From Bacillota bacterium (GTDB lineage Bacteria > Bacillota > Clostridia > Lachnospirales > Lachnospiraceae): a stretch of 32,173 nt of DNA. Positions 1 to 7,404 of this stretch are shown here, in pieces. A model generated the notes under the pieces. The model searched no databases. It was given only the letters and a program-made list of their open reading frames with translations, and had not been told where the DNA came from. The stretch's first letter is position 1, and each line of letters opens with the position of its first letter. The stretch is from assembly GCA_023423335.1 (NCBI GenBank), contig JAFAFU010000024.1, forward strand, positions 1 through 32,173, given 5' to 3'. A program made the translations under genes and the position numbers.

Positions 1-863
1 ACTATATTACCGGCAGATACCGGGAGGATTTTGGGGACCGGCTTCCGGGACTTGATTATGATGCTTCCCCGGCCCAGAAGATGGACGACAGTTTTCTTAA
101 GCACTACACCGGGAATAAGAACCTGAAGCGGCTTAGACTGACAAAGGCATATCATATACTGGGAAGAAGACCGATTGATAACCGGATGAAAGTCCTGGAG
201 GGAGAGATGCCGGTGAAGGAGGTCATAGAGCTGTCACATCGTTACCATTGCACTCTGACGGTTTATCTGACAGCTTTGTTCATACGGTCCATTTATCAGG
301 AAATGCCGGCCAGAAGCAGAAAATATCCGGTGGTATTGTCCGTACCGGTAAATTTAAGGACCTATTTTCCCTCGGTCACAGCCAGGAATTTCTTTGGAAC
401 GATTAATATCCGCTATCATTTCGGCAAGAATTCGGACAAGCTGGAGGACATCATTGCTGAGGTTAAGGCCGGCTTTGAACGGGAGCTTACCGAGGAGAAG
501 CTGAGACAGCATATGAACCGGCTCGGAGCCCTGGAGCACAATGCTTTCATGCGGGTGGTTCCGCTCTTTATGAAGGACGTGATACTCCGCTTTGCGAAGT
601 TTTTAAGCGACCGAGGGATAACTGCCACCTTATCCAATGTGGGCAAGATAGCAATGACAGAGGAGCTGGCCCCCTATATCAACATGCTGAACTGCTTCAC
701 CAGTGCAAAAAGACCGCAGATTGCGATATGTTCTTTTAAGAATAAGCTGGTTGTCAGCTTTGCATCGCCCTTTGTGGGGACGGACATACAGAAGAATTTC
801 TACAGGAATCTGACGCAGGAGGGAGTATCCATAACTCTTACCTCCAATGCGGGGGACCTGTAG
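1..863 (+). CDS. Acyltransferase/condensation-like protein, 5' truncated by window edge
   Basis: The reading frame (codons in phase with position 3) is open to the left edge, so the N-terminus is missing; an internal ATG at 81 is not a believable start because the same frame continues upstream. About 287 residues are visible. The segment resembles the C-terminal half of the alcohol-acetyltransferase/condensation-like (CAT-fold) proteins that Lachnospiraceae often carry next to zinc-ribbon DUF6320 and TraX genes; recognisable stretches are VVLSVPVNLRTYFP and ATLSNVGKI, typical of the second half of such folds. The HxxxD catalytic motif would lie upstream and cannot be seen. The next gene begins 28 bp downstream on the same strand. 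The family call is from resemblance and context and is moderate; the substrate is unknown. Confidence 0.55.
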   Translation, partial: YITGRYREDFGDRLPGLDYDASPAQKMDDSFLKHYTGNKNLKRLRLTKAYHILGRRPIDNRMKVLEGEMPVKEVIELSHRYHCTLTVYLTALFIRSIYQEMPARSRKYPVVLSVPVNLRTYFPSVTARNFFGTINIRYHFGKNSDKLEDIIAEVKAGFERELTEEKLRQHMNRLGALEHNAFMRVVPLFMKDVILRFAKFLSDRGITATLSNVGKIAMTEELAPYINMLNCFTSAKRPQIAICSFKNKLVVSFASPFVGTDIQKNFYRNLTQEGVSITLTSNAGDL

Positions 864-891
864 AGGTAAGGTAAAATTACGGAGGTATGCT

Positions 892-1557
892 ATGCAGTTA
901 TGTGAGCATTGTAAGGTGAGCGTCAAAGGCAATCACCGGATATGTCCCCTATGCGGGGGGATCATAAAGGGAGACGGAGATTCGGAGGAGGAAGTGTTTC
1001 CTATTATCCCGACCATTTATCAGGAATTTAATATCTTTATACGCATCATGATTTTGATCTCTGTAGTGGCGGTTGTCGTAAGCTTTGCCGTGAATGCCAT
1101 CTTTACGAGAGACTCCAGATGGTCCCTTTTGGTAGCGGCAGCCATTGCCTGCATGTGGATCAGCTTGTTTTTCATTATCCGGAAGAAGAATAACATACCC
1201 AAAACAATTGTATGGCAGGTGGGATTACTCAGTATCCTTTCCGTACTCTGGGACCGTTCCATGGGATGGCTTGGGTGGTCCATCGATTATGTAATCCCGG
1301 CGGTCTGTGTTGTCGCTATGATAGTGATGGCAATCGGAGCAAAGCTTCTTAAAATCGGGGTAAGGGATCTGATTGTTTATCTCTTTGTGGATGCCATATT
1401 CGGCTTTGTTCCGCTGATTTTTATTCTGTTTGGGTGGGTGCGGGCGCTGTATCCTTCCGTAATCTGTGTTGCGGCAAGTGCAATCTCTCTGGCTGCATTG
1501 GTTATTTTCGAAGGGGATAATATGAGAACGGAATTGAATAAAAGAATGCATATCTAA
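892..1557 (+). CDS. Zinc-ribbon multi-pass membrane protein (DUF6320-like)
   Basis: 221 aa. The start is the ATG at 892, chosen because GGAGGT lies at 881-886; an upstream GTG/ATG frame overlaps the preceding gene without a ribosome site. The N-terminus has a compact zinc ribbon, CEHCKVSV followed by CPLCGG (two CxxC knuckles about 14 residues apart), then an acidic linker and several hydrophobic segments (roughly residues 48-70, 75-95, 103-125, 133-155, 160-215), so it is an inner-membrane protein with a cytosolic zinc knuckle. It fits the DUF6320 family, which commonly occurs between an acyltransferase-like gene and TraX. The three genes are tightly spaced and likely one operon. The function of the family is unknown; a role in surface glycan or lipid modification is only inferred from neighbours. 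Confidence 0.7.
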   Translation: MQLCEHCKVSVKGNHRICPLCGGIIKGDGDSEEEVFPIIPTIYQEFNIFIRIMILISVVAVVVSFAVNAIFTRDSRWSLLVAAAIACMWISLFFIIRKKNNIPKTIVWQVGLLSILSVLWDRSMGWLGWSIDYVIPAVCVVAMIVMAIGAKLLKIGVRDLIVYLFVDAIFGFVPLIFILFGWVRALYPSVICVAASAISLAALVIFEGDNMRTELNKRMHI

Positions 1558-1580
1558 ATAAATTGGGAGGAATATGATAT

Positions 1581-2342
1581 ATGACTATTTTTACGTTAAA
1601 GCTGATTGCTATTATTACGATGCTGATCGACCATATCGGAGCTATACTTTTAACCTCGAACCCGGATCTTTACCTGCCTGCACGGACGATAGGAAGAATA
1701 GCATTTCCAATCTTCGTCTTCATGCTGGTGGAGGGCTTCTACCATACCAGTAATATCAGAAAATACCTGACCCGGTTGGGGATCTTCGCCTTAATTTCAG
1801 AGATACCCTTTGATCTGGCTTTCTATCGCGGCTTTTATCGGGCAGATGTATTGACGGATTTAAAGAATTCCTTTACGGACCCGGCTATGCTGGATCTATT
1901 TCTCCGCAGGCTCTTTGAGTACCAGAATGTATTTTTTACCCTGTTCCTGGGATTGCTTGCGATTTATCTGATGAGCATGGTCGAGAACAAATATAAGAAG
2001 CAGTTCTTATTGAGCAATATCTTTGATGCTCTGATAACTATAGGCTTCTGCGCTGCTGCGTTTATTCTTAAGACAGATTATGACTTTAAGGGCATCCTTT
2101 TAATCGTGGCGTTTTATCTGTTTCGCGGAAGTAAAATTCTTATTGGCATATGCCTGCTGATTGTTACCGGCACCTTCTTCCGGGATGCCAATAACCAGCT
2201 TACGATTGAGATTTTTGCGATGCTGGCTATGATACCAATTGCCCTTTATAATGGGAAAAAGGGTAAAAGCATAAAATATCTGTTTTATGCCTTTTACCCT
2301 GCGCATCTTCTTATATTATGGCTGATCAGATTTCTGGTTTAG
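1581..2342 (+). CDS. TraX family membrane protein
   Basis: 253 aa, about eight hydrophobic segments. The N-terminal pattern LKLIAIITMLIDHIG followed by GRIAFPIFVFMLVEGF is characteristic of the TraX family (PF05857), originally described as the F-pilin N-acetylase and found widely in Firmicutes with no link to conjugation. The ribosome site GGGAGG (1565-1570) gives good spacing to the ATG at 1581; another ATG at 1574 is out of frame. Only 23 bp separate it from the zinc-ribbon gene, so it is probably the last gene of this operon. Its stop overlaps by 4 bp the stop of a small reverse-strand gene. By family it is likely an O/N-acyltransferase acting at the membrane; the substrate is unknown. 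Confidence 0.8.
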   Translation: MTIFTLKLIAIITMLIDHIGAILLTSNPDLYLPARTIGRIAFPIFVFMLVEGFYHTSNIRKYLTRLGIFALISEIPFDLAFYRGFYRADVLTDLKNSFTDPAMLDLFLRRLFEYQNVFFTLFLGLLAIYLMSMVENKYKKQFLLSNIFDALITIGFCAAAFILKTDYDFKGILLIVAFYLFRGSKILIGICLLIVTGTFFRDANNQLTIEIFAMLAMIPIALYNGKKGKSIKYLFYAFYPAHLLILWLIRFLV

Positions 2343-2515
2343 ATATCATAATAGATTTCCCGCTCCGTCACATGGTTATCGTACGGAGCATGGTTTCTGA
2401 TATCTTCTGCCAGATGGGATGGTTTCTCAGGAAAATAACGCCTGGAATCCAGCTCTGTGATACTCTGGTTGGAAGGGAAACGATAATAGGTTTTGCGGGA
2501 AGGTTCAAAGTACAT
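2339..2515 (-). CDS. Small hypothetical protein, 58 aa
   Basis: This short reverse-strand frame starts MYFEPSRKTYYRFP and ends with a charged, tyrosine-rich tail (EREIYYDI). It is preceded at ideal distance by a strong ribosome site, AAAGGAGGA on the minus strand (about 2523-2531). It contains many charged and aromatic residues, no hydrophobic stretch and no cysteines, suggesting a small soluble cytosolic protein. It converges on TraX with a 4-bp stop-to-stop overlap. I do not recognise the family. The strong ribosome site and natural amino-acid composition argue it is real. Confidence 0.6.
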   Translation of the reverse strand: MYFEPSRKTYYRFPSNQSITELDSRRYFPEKPSHLAEDIRNHAPYDNHVTEREIYYDI

Positions 2516-2673
2516 GATTACAATCCTCCTTTTTAAGAGTATTATAATAATTTAAATATAGCTTCTGATGATAGTGTTCTTCACTCAGCAGAATATATAC
2601 TAGGAATTTGAATGTATCAGTAAAATTAACATATTTTAACTATATCAAATAAAATGACAGGCCGGTGAGACGA

Positions 2674-3171
2674 ATGATATCCTTTTGCATAAACGAAGTG
2701 AAGCCCTTTATGGCGAAGCTTTTGACCAATACGGTATTTGATCGCTTTATCCTGAGGGAGCTGGAAATACAGACCTTCACTACCTTCCGAATCTTAGGAC
2801 AATTCAATGAACTCTTTTTTACCAGGGAAGAATTGGAGGAACGGAACGGGAACCGGTATGTGGCCTGGAGTGAGGTAAAAGGCATGGCTTTCTCCATGAT
2901 CAAGGGAAACAAGACGCCGCTTGCCATGAAGCTTGTTTTCCAACTGCCCCCGGCAGAGGCGGAAGAATTGGTTGGAAGTCTGGCAGGAAAGCTGCGGCCG
3001 GAGGATGTGGGCGGCCTTTACATCAATGTACGCTTTGAAAAGGGGGAGCTTCATATTGTCACCGGAACCGCCATCAAAACCTTTACCCTGGATAAAACTC
3101 TGGAGCAGGAGTGGGATCGCAAGGTTAAGGACTTCCTTAAACAGCAGGGAATTGCCTGTGAAGAGGATTAA
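2674..3171 (+). CDS. DUF5721-like protein
   Basis: 165 aa from the ATG at 2674 (a GTG at 2665 is in frame; neither has a strong ribosome site). It begins MISFCINEVKPFMAKLLTN and contains FDRFILRELEIQTFTTFRILG and KGMAFSMIKGNKTPLAMKLVF, which resembles the DUF5721 family of unknown function found mainly in Lachnospiraceae. It is a soluble mixed alpha/beta protein without catalytic motifs I can name. It lies alone between a convergent small gene upstream and the CIRCE-htpG control region downstream; the CIRCE element begins 38 bp after its stop. The family assignment is from memory of the N-terminal pattern. Confidence 0.6.
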   Translation: MISFCINEVKPFMAKLLTNTVFDRFILRELEIQTFTTFRILGQFNELFFTREELEERNGNRYVAWSEVKGMAFSMIKGNKTPLAMKLVFQLPPAEAEELVGSLAGKLRPEDVGGLYINVRFEKGELHIVTGTAIKTFTLDKTLEQEWDRKVKDFLKQQGIACEED

Positions 3172-3209
3172 AGAAAGCAATGCAATCAACAAAAACAGAC
3201 CGGTTATTG

Positions 3210-3236
3210 TTAGCACTCTTACATAAAGAGTGCTAA
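3210..3236. promoter_or_regulatory. CIRCE operator (HrcA binding site)
   Basis: Perfect match to the CIRCE consensus: TTAGCACTC, nine bases, GAGTGCTAA. This is the binding site of the heat-shock repressor HrcA. It lies just upstream of a TTGACA promoter and about 190 bp before htpG, so htpG is predicted to be in the HrcA regulon here. Confidence 0.93.
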
Positions 3237-3243
3237 TTTTATA

Positions 3244-3272
3244 TTGACATTTTAATTATTAGGTATTATCAT
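3244..3272 (+). promoter_or_regulatory. Sigma-A promoter of htpG
   Basis: TTGACA (3244-3249), 17-bp spacer, TATCAT (3267-3272). It follows the CIRCE element by 7 bp. Transcription from about 3280 would give a leader near 150 nt, which includes a small GC hairpin TGCCGC-AGC-GCGGCA at 3321-3335. Confidence 0.75.
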
Positions 3273-3425
3273 ATCAAATGTACAGGTTTATATTCCATAT
3301 TCTGTTCCAATTAACTGAAATGCCGCAGCGCGGCATCCGGGAGGATTTTTTCGGTGAAGTCCGGAGCATGGCCCCCTGATTATGATAATAAAAATTAAAT
3401 ATAAACAATTAGGAAAGGAGTTACT

Positions 3426-5516
3426 ATGAGTACAAAAAGAGGTAATTTATCCATCAATTCGGAGAACATATTTCCCATTATCAAAAAATGGTTATATTCC
3501 GATCATGACATCTTTGTTCGGGAGCTGATCTCCAACGGCAGTGATGCGATTACAAAGTTGAAGAAGCTGGAGATCATGGGAGAGGCGAATCTCCCCGAGG
3601 ATAACCATTATAAACTCGCCGTTACTGTCAATCCGGAGGAAAAGACCATCCGCTTCAGTGATAATGGTATCGGTATGACGGAGGAGGAAGTGGATGAGTT
3701 TATTAACCAGATTGCCTTCTCCGGAGCACAGAAATTCCTGGAGAAATATCAGGACAAAACAAACGAGGACCAAATCATCGGACATTTCGGCCTGGGCTTT
3801 TATTCTGCTTTCATGGTTGCGGATAAAGTAACTATTGATACCCTGTCCTGGCAGCCGGATGCGAAGCCGGTCCATTGGGAATCCGAGGGCGGTACGGAAT
3901 TTGAGATGGGGGAAGGTGCCAGGTCAGAACGGGGTACGGATATTACTCTGCACCTGAATGAGGAAAGCTATGAATTCTCTAACGAATATCGTGTCAAGGA
4001 AATCCTGCAAAAGTACTGCTCCTTCATGCCAGTAGAGATTTATTTTAATAATGCCAATAAACCGGAAGAGGATAAGGCTGAGGATGCGGATATTATAGAT
4101 GCCACCGTGGACGAAGAAGGAAAAGCTTCTGATTCCGATGATAAAAAGGCCGAAGACAAGAAGCCCGAACCGATCAATAACCCTCATCCTCTCTGGGCAA
4201 AGCATCCGAATGATTGTACAGAGGAGGAGTACAAGAAGTTTTACCGTGATGTATTCCATGATTATAAGGAGCCTTTATTCTGGATTCATCTGAATATGGA
4301 TTATCCGTTCAACCTGAAGGGCATCCTGTATTTTCCCAAGATCAACACGGAATACGATTCCCTGGAGGGAGTTATCAAATTATACAGTAACCAGGTATTT
4401 ATTGCAGATAACATCAAGGAGGTCATTCCGGAGTTCCTGATGCTGCTGAAGGGTGTCATCGACTGCCCGGATCTGCCGCTGAATGTATCCAGAAGTGCGC
4501 TGCAGAATGATGGTTTTGTTAAGAAAATCTCCGATTATATCAGTAAAAAGGTTGCCGACAAGCTTACGGGGATGTACAAGGTCGAGCGGGAAAGCTATGA
4601 GAAGTTCTGGGATGATATCAGCCCCTTCATTAAGTTCGGCTGCTTAAAGGACGAGAAATTTGCCGAGAAGATGCAGGACTCCCTGATCTTTAAGAACCTG
4701 CAGGGCAAATATATTACAATCCAGGAATACGTGGCCTCAGTTAAGGGGAATACTCCGGAGGCTGAAGCGGAAGGAGAAGCTAAGGAAAGCAGCTGCGGGC
4801 ACGACCATGATAAGGAAGGCGAATGCGGACATGACCATCATCATGAGGGAGAAGGGGAACATGACCACCATCATGATGAAGCTGAGGATGAGGTCAGCGA
4901 GAAGGATAAAACCGTCATTTATTATGTTACCGACGAGAAGCAGCAGAGCCAGTATATCAATATGTTTAAGGATGCCGGTCTGGATGCCTTTATCCTGACC
5001 CACAACATAGACCAGCCGTTCATTTCCCGTCTGGAGTATAAGGACCAGAAGCTCAAATTCCAGAGAATTGATGCGGATATCACCGATAGCTTCCGTGAGG
5101 AGACAAAGAAGAAGGACCAGAAGGTGCTGAAGAATAATACCGAGGCCATGACAAAGCTGTTCCGTAAGGTGCTGGGCAAGGAGAAGCTTGAGGTTAAGGT
5201 GGAGAAGCTGAAGAATGATAAGGTATCCTCTGTAATCACTCTGTCGGAGGAAAGCCGCAGGATGCAGGAAATGATGCGTATGTATAGTATGAATGGCATG
5301 GATTCCGGTATGTTCGGCGAGGGTGAGACCCTGGTACTGAATGCAAACCATAAGCTGGTACAGTATATTATAACCAATGAACAGTCGGAGAATGCCGGAA
5401 TGATCTGTGAGCAGCTCTATGACCTGGCTTTACTGGGGCATAAGCCCTTGGAGCCTGAGGCAATGACCAGATTCATCCAGAGAAGTAATGATATCATGTT
5501 GCTGCTGGCGAAATAA
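3426..5516 (+). CDS. htpG: Molecular chaperone HtpG (bacterial Hsp90)
   Basis: 696 aa, longer than the roughly 620-aa E. coli protein. The N-terminal GHKL ATPase domain is clear: ELISNGSDAITKLK (N box, with Gly where Ala is usual), DNGIGMT and GHFGLGFYSAFMVA. The middle domain contains LPLNVSRSALQ. The extra length comes from two inserts: an acidic/lysine linker near residues 215-255, reminiscent of the charged linker of eukaryotic Hsp90, and a histidine/acid-rich insert near 457-495 with repeated CGHDH and DHHH clusters that could bind metal. The ribosome site AGGAAAGGAG precedes the ATG. A perfect CIRCE operator and a sigma-A promoter lie upstream, and a strong terminator follows at 5639. 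It acts in the cytosol as an ATP-dependent dimeric chaperone. Confidence 0.96.
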   Translation: MSTKRGNLSINSENIFPIIKKWLYSDHDIFVRELISNGSDAITKLKKLEIMGEANLPEDNHYKLAVTVNPEEKTIRFSDNGIGMTEEEVDEFINQIAFSGAQKFLEKYQDKTNEDQIIGHFGLGFYSAFMVADKVTIDTLSWQPDAKPVHWESEGGTEFEMGEGARSERGTDITLHLNEESYEFSNEYRVKEILQKYCSFMPVEIYFNNANKPEEDKAEDADIIDATVDEEGKASDSDDKKAEDKKPEPINNPHPLWAKHPNDCTEEEYKKFYRDVFHDYKEPLFWIHLNMDYPFNLKGILYFPKINTEYDSLEGVIKLYSNQVFIADNIKEVIPEFLMLLKGVIDCPDLPLNVSRSALQNDGFVKKISDYISKKVADKLTGMYKVERESYEKFWDDISPFIKFGCLKDEKFAEKMQDSLIFKNLQGKYITIQEYVASVKGNTPEAEAEGEAKESSCGHDHDKEGECGHDHHHEGEGEHDHHHDEAEDEVSEKDKTVIYYVTDEKQQSQYINMFKDAGLDAFILTHNIDQPFISRLEYKDQKLKFQRIDADITDSFREETKKKDQKVLKNNTEAMTKLFRKVLGKEKLEVKVEKLKNDKVSSVITLSEESRRMQEMMRMYSMNGMDSGMFGEGETLVLNANHKLVQYIITNEQSENAGMICEQLYDLALLGHKPLEPEAMTRFIQRSNDIMLLLAK

Positions 5517-5522
5517 ACGAGG

Positions 5523-5634
5523 ATCATGAACACGCTTCATGTTCATGATATGATATACACGGTAAGCGCAGCGTGAACGAGAAAGCCATTGGCTTTCGAG
5601 TAATATCCGCTTACATCTATGATGTTCATGATAT
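5523..5634 (+). other. Structured 3' region of htpG with alternative pairings
   Basis: Directly after htpG, ATCATGAAC (5523-5531) can pair with GTTCATGAT at 5541-5549 or with a second copy at 5624-5632; the two copies are part of a 13-bp direct repeat (5539-5551 and 5622-5634). Between them GTAAGCG/CGCTTAC encloses a 7-bp hairpin GAAAGCC-ATT-GGCTTTC. No coding frame fits. It may be a folded mRNA tail or an intergenic repeat element. Confidence 0.5.
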
Positions 5635-5638
5635 AATA

Positions 5639-5668
5639 ATACCGTTCCTCTGGGGACGGTATTTTATT
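5639..5668 (+). terminator. Rho-independent terminator of htpG
   Basis: Stem ATACCGTTCC / GGGGACGGTAT with a 4-nt loop, followed by a TTTTATT tail. It is placed 120 bp after the htpG stop. Confidence 0.8.
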
Positions 5669-5683
5669 GTGTGAGCGTGCTCT

Positions 5684-5722
5684 TGCAAATAGTGCCTGCA
5701 AGCAGGCCTCGGAGAAACCGGT
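5684..5722 (+). repeat. Dispersed hairpin repeat, copy 1
   Basis: This 39-bp stretch matches 13455-13493 in the nifH leader at about 80 percent, including GCCTG-4 nt-CAGGC and GGAGAAACC. In both copies the distal part can form a further hairpin between GAGAAAC and a following GTTTYTC-like segment. It is non-coding here, lying between the htpG terminator and the degV promoter. Confidence 0.5.
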
Positions 5723-5864
5723 ATAGTGTTTTTCAGGCTATATAGATAGAAAAATAAGTCGGCGTATCATAAATTCAACGCAGGCGGGGAAAATAATAAT
5801 ATATCCGGTGAATGCTTTTATGAAATAATTTGTGGATAAAAACTATGAAATTTTCATAAACTCC

Positions 5865-5892
5865 TTGCAATTAGTATTACGTATGCTATTAT
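5865..5892 (+). promoter_or_regulatory. Probable promoter of degV
   Basis: TTGCAA (5865-5870), 16-bp spacer, TATTAT (5887-5892), about 100 bp before the degV start. A near-palindrome TATGAAA-T-TTTCATA lies just upstream (5844-5858) and could be an operator. Confidence 0.45.
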
Positions 5893-5993
5893 ATATAGTA
5901 ATAAAAACTATATTATGCGGAAACGTAACTAGATGATATGGTTAATATACAAATTTAGTAAATAATTTATACAAGGTATGATGGAGGATGAAG

Positions 5994-6830
5994 ATGTCAT
6001 ATAAAATTATTGGAGATAGCTGTACTGATTTACCGGCACAGCTGAAAAACGATGAACATTTTAAATTAGTGCCGCTGACACTGATCGTGGATGATGCTGA
6101 GATTATTGATAATGAGAAGTTTGACCAGCGGGATTTTTTACACAGGGTCAAGGAGAGTCCCAACAGCCCGAAATCTGCATGTCCCTCTCCGGATGATTAT
6201 ATGAGGGAATTTGATTATGATGGTGATATCTATGTAGTGACCCTGTCATCCAACCTTAGCGGATCTTATAACAGTGCCGAATTGGCAAAGAAATTATATC
6301 TGGAGGACCATCCGGAGAAGAAGATTGAGATTATCGACTCCCGTTCCGCTTCCGTAGGTCAGACCTTAATTACAATGAAAATCAAGGAGCTGATCGAGAA
6401 GGGGCATCATTTTGACAGTATTATCACTGCGGTTCGGTCCTTCCGGGATAACTTAAAGACGAAGTTTGTTCTGGAATCTCTTGAGACCTTAAGAAAGAAC
6501 GGCAGGTTAACGAACCTTCAGGCAATCATCTGCAGTGCTCTTAATATTAAGCCTGTCATGGGTGCGACACCGGAGGGTACGATCTGTAAGCTGGACCAGG
6601 CCCGCGGTATTGTAAAAGCACTGCTGGCTATGGCGAAAGCAATCGAGCACGATGTGGTCAGACCCCAGGAGAGAACTCTTGGTATCTCCCATTGCAATAA
6701 TTATGAGAGGGCATTATTCATTAAGGACGAGATATTAAAGAGGGTTCCCTTTAAGGATTGCTTTATCGTAGACACGGCAGGCGTCAGTTCTCTCTATGCG
6801 AATGAGGGTGGAATTATCACTGCATATTGA
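5994..6830 (+). CDS. DegV family fatty-acid-binding protein
   Basis: 278 aa, the usual length of DegV proteins. An ATG at 5988 is directly against the GGAGG ribosome site (5983-5987), so the ATG at 5994, six bases further on, is the better start (MSYKIIGDSCTDLP). Family signatures seen: the DSCTDLP opening, TLSSNLSGSYNSA (the lipid-headgroup loop), IDSRSASVGQ, LESLETLRKNGRL and IKPVMGATPEG. DegV proteins bind a fatty acid in the cytosol; those resembling FakB hand it to FakA for phosphorylation, but no fakA is near. It is a single-gene transcription unit with its own promoter and a complex terminator downstream. Confidence 0.92.
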   Translation: MSYKIIGDSCTDLPAQLKNDEHFKLVPLTLIVDDAEIIDNEKFDQRDFLHRVKESPNSPKSACPSPDDYMREFDYDGDIYVVTLSSNLSGSYNSAELAKKLYLEDHPEKKIEIIDSRSASVGQTLITMKIKELIEKGHHFDSIITAVRSFRDNLKTKFVLESLETLRKNGRLTNLQAIICSALNIKPVMGATPEGTICKLDQARGIVKALLAMAKAIEHDVVRPQERTLGISHCNNYERALFIKDEILKRVPFKDCFIVDTAGVSSLYANEGGIITAY

Positions 6831-6939
6831 TATATTAATTGTCCCGAGGCACCTCGTATTATCCAAAAGGCAACCACAATTATCCTCGTAGACATAATAG
6901 AAAAAGTAATAGAAAATAATGCGAAAGCATCTTAGAGAT

Positions 6940-7006
6940 CAGACCTGGATTAGGGCAGTGAACCGAGTATCGGTTCACTTAACCGCCCCGTCTCAGGTCT
7001 GTTTTT
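6940..7006 (+). terminator. Elaborate terminator hairpin after degV
   Basis: Outer stem CAGACCTG/CAGGTCTG, middle GGGC/GCCC and inner GTGAACCG-AGTAT-CGGTTCAC, then TTTTT. Three stacked stems with asymmetric internal loops over 67 nt are more than a simple terminator needs, so the end of the degV transcript may be a stable RNA. Confidence 0.75.
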
Positions 7007-7009
7007 ACC

Positions 7010-7034
7010 CAGGAAGTGCTTTTCTTCCTGTTTT
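7010..7034 (+). terminator. Second, tandem terminator
   Basis: CAGGAAG-7 nt-CTTCCTG followed by TTTT, immediately behind the first terminator. The remaining 190 bp to the tRNA promoter show no coding frame I can support. Confidence 0.55.
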
Positions 7035-7223
7035 CAGACCGGACATAAAGAAAACAAATGCGGATACGAGGAACTTTTGAAAAGGATGAAATATTTTTAA
7101 TAAGAATGGGGATAGAAAGAAAGTATATTTTAACGGGGGTTTTCGGGAAGGTCACAAATATGAATATACCGGAAAAGAGATACCCGTCAGGTTAAAAATT
7201 ATAGATATTCATAAAATAAACAG

Positions 7224-7252
7224 TTGACTTTTTGGTACTTTTATTAGATAAT
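7224..7252 (+). promoter_or_regulatory. Promoter of tRNA-Pro
   Basis: TTGACT (7224-7229), 17-bp spacer, GATAAT (7247-7252). The predicted start lies about 40 bp before the mature tRNA. Confidence 0.7.
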
Positions 7253-7297
7253 AACTAATGCGGTGCTCTTGTAAAAGATGTGCGCCGGTAAATTTTT

Positions 7298-7371
7298 CGA
7301 GGCGTGGCTCAGTTTGGTAGAGCGCTGCGTTCGGGACGCAGAGGCCGTGGGTTCGAGTCCCGTCGCCTCGA
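7298..7371 (+). tRNA. tRNA-Pro (anticodon CGG)
   Basis: Full cloverleaf: acceptor CGAGGCG/CGCCTCG, D stem GCTC/GAGC, anticodon stem CTGCG/CGCAG with loop TTCGGGA (anticodon CGG, followed by the G37 usual in proline tRNAs), variable loop of 5, T stem GTGGG with loop TTCGAGT. CCA is not encoded. Its 3' 24 bases recur with two differences at 11095-11118, so it appears to be the integration site of the island that follows. Confidence 0.95.
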
Positions 7372-7376
7372 TTATA

Positions 7377-7404
7377 AAACCCTTGGATTACCGGGGGTTT
7401 TTTT
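7377..7404 (+). terminator. Terminator after tRNA-Pro
   Basis: AAACCC/GGGTTT closing stem with an inner TTGG/CCGG pairing and a T7 run. It lies inside the island end, so the element brings a replacement terminator for the tRNA. Confidence 0.65.

Noticed and set aside
2318..2536. A 72-aa plus-strand frame after TraX
   Set aside because: It overlaps the TraX end without a ribosome site and is the complement of the better supported 58-aa reverse gene.
4737..5351. Long reverse-strand open frames opposite htpG (up to about 200 codons)
   Set aside because: They mirror the codon bias of htpG, have no ribosome site and are leucine/isoleucine-rich shadows.
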